Origin: Hydrococcus rivularis NIES-593 | GTDB lineage: Bacteria; Cyanobacteriota; Cyanobacteriia; Cyanobacteriales; Microcystaceae | Length of the DNA stretch: 32,557 bases | Reading direction: 5' to 3' | Assembly (NCBI RefSeq): GCF_001904635.1 | Contig: NZ_MRCB01000034.1 | Location: 10,700-43,256 of the forward strand | Shown: one piece after another, positions 32,501 through 32,557 of the stretch | How positions within the stretch are numbered: position 1 is the stretch's first letter | Layout of the letters: every line of letters begins with the position of its first letter | Made by a program: the position numbers and the translations under genes | Notes under the pieces: generated by a model | What the model saw: the letters and a program-made list of their open reading frames with translations, nothing else | Told to the model about the DNA's origin: nothing | Database searches by the model: none

Positions 32501-32557
32501 TTAAAATTGTATGTTCCTGGTAGAGGTAGAAGCGTCTGGTGGTTTGAGAACTTGCAA
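32501..32557 (-). CDS. Possible C-terminal end of a gene entering from the right edge
   Basis: On the minus strand 18 codons read LQVLKPPDASTSTRNIQF before TAA at 32503-32501. The gene would be convergent with the DUF5615 gene. So little is visible that it may equally be chance; the plus strand also has a short open frame from ATG 32511. Confidence 0.2.
   Translation of the reverse strand: MQVLKPPDASTSTRNIQF

Noticed and set aside
1-32557. tRNA, rRNA or tmRNA genes
   Set aside because: No cloverleaf or T-loop consensus was noticed in the spacers; this was read by eye and a tRNAscan/Infernal run would settle it.

Overview
The window looks like chromosomal DNA of a cyanobacterium. It carries a phycobilisome rod-core linker (cpcG), a GH100 neutral/alkaline invertase, an RppA/RppB-like two-component pair, cobI, DUF2752 and WD40 proteins, and very many copies of the octamer GCGATCGC (the HIP1 palindrome typical of cyanobacteria). 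Purine-rich spacers and a short heptamer tandem repeat are also typical. I would not name a genus from this alone. No rRNA, tRNA, CRISPR array, prophage or complete insertion sequence was found.

Left part (1-19.3 kb): mostly housekeeping genes in short transcription units. In order: a COG4586-type ABC ATPase (minus strand); a cell-wall hydrolase with a degenerate amidase half and an apparently sound glucosaminidase half; a DUF924 protein; YebC/TACO1; the invertase, translationally coupled to a TrmJ-like rRNA/tRNA 2'-O-methyltransferase; cpcG and a yeast-type cytosine deaminase (minus); two small cyanobacterial hypothetical genes; an ankyrin-repeat gene split by an in-frame TGA; a nitroreductase/SagB-type gene that seems to lack an internal block; serS, convergent with the histidine kinase/response regulator pair; a membrane-anchored hypothetical; cobI; a 66-aa orphan; an 89-bp MITE-like inverted-repeat element; mgtE; a membrane-tethered WD40 protein; and a MEKHLA-domain protein.

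Central block (19.5-27.6 kb): a co-directional cluster for making and exporting a surface glycan. It has an ABC-2 permease and a Wzt/KpsT-like ATPase with a C-terminal extension, two SAM methyltransferases, two glycosyltransferases, a formylglycine-type sulfatase and a sulfotransferase. Together these suggest a methylated and sulfated polysaccharide exported by the ABC (Wzm/Wzt) route. The sulfatase reading frame is cut by an in-frame TAA, and its C-terminal part, including a membrane anchor, lies intact downstream. A hairpin with a T-tract follows the last gene.

Right part (27.8-32.6 kb): a DUF2752 membrane gene broken by a +1 shift at a T5 run; a membrane-protein fragment that has lost its start; then, on the minus strand, an AtzG/AtzE-like amidase pair (4-bp overlap) followed by gnd. 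The edge carries a DUF433/DUF5615 toxin-antitoxin-like pair.

The most notable feature is the number of damaged genes. Ankyrin (TGA), nitroreductase (internal loss), sulfatase (TAA), DUF2752 (frameshift) and the adjoining membrane fragment all fall in one 20-kb stretch among intact housekeeping genes. This suggests ongoing decay of accessory functions. For the two homopolymer cases, sequencing error remains possible.
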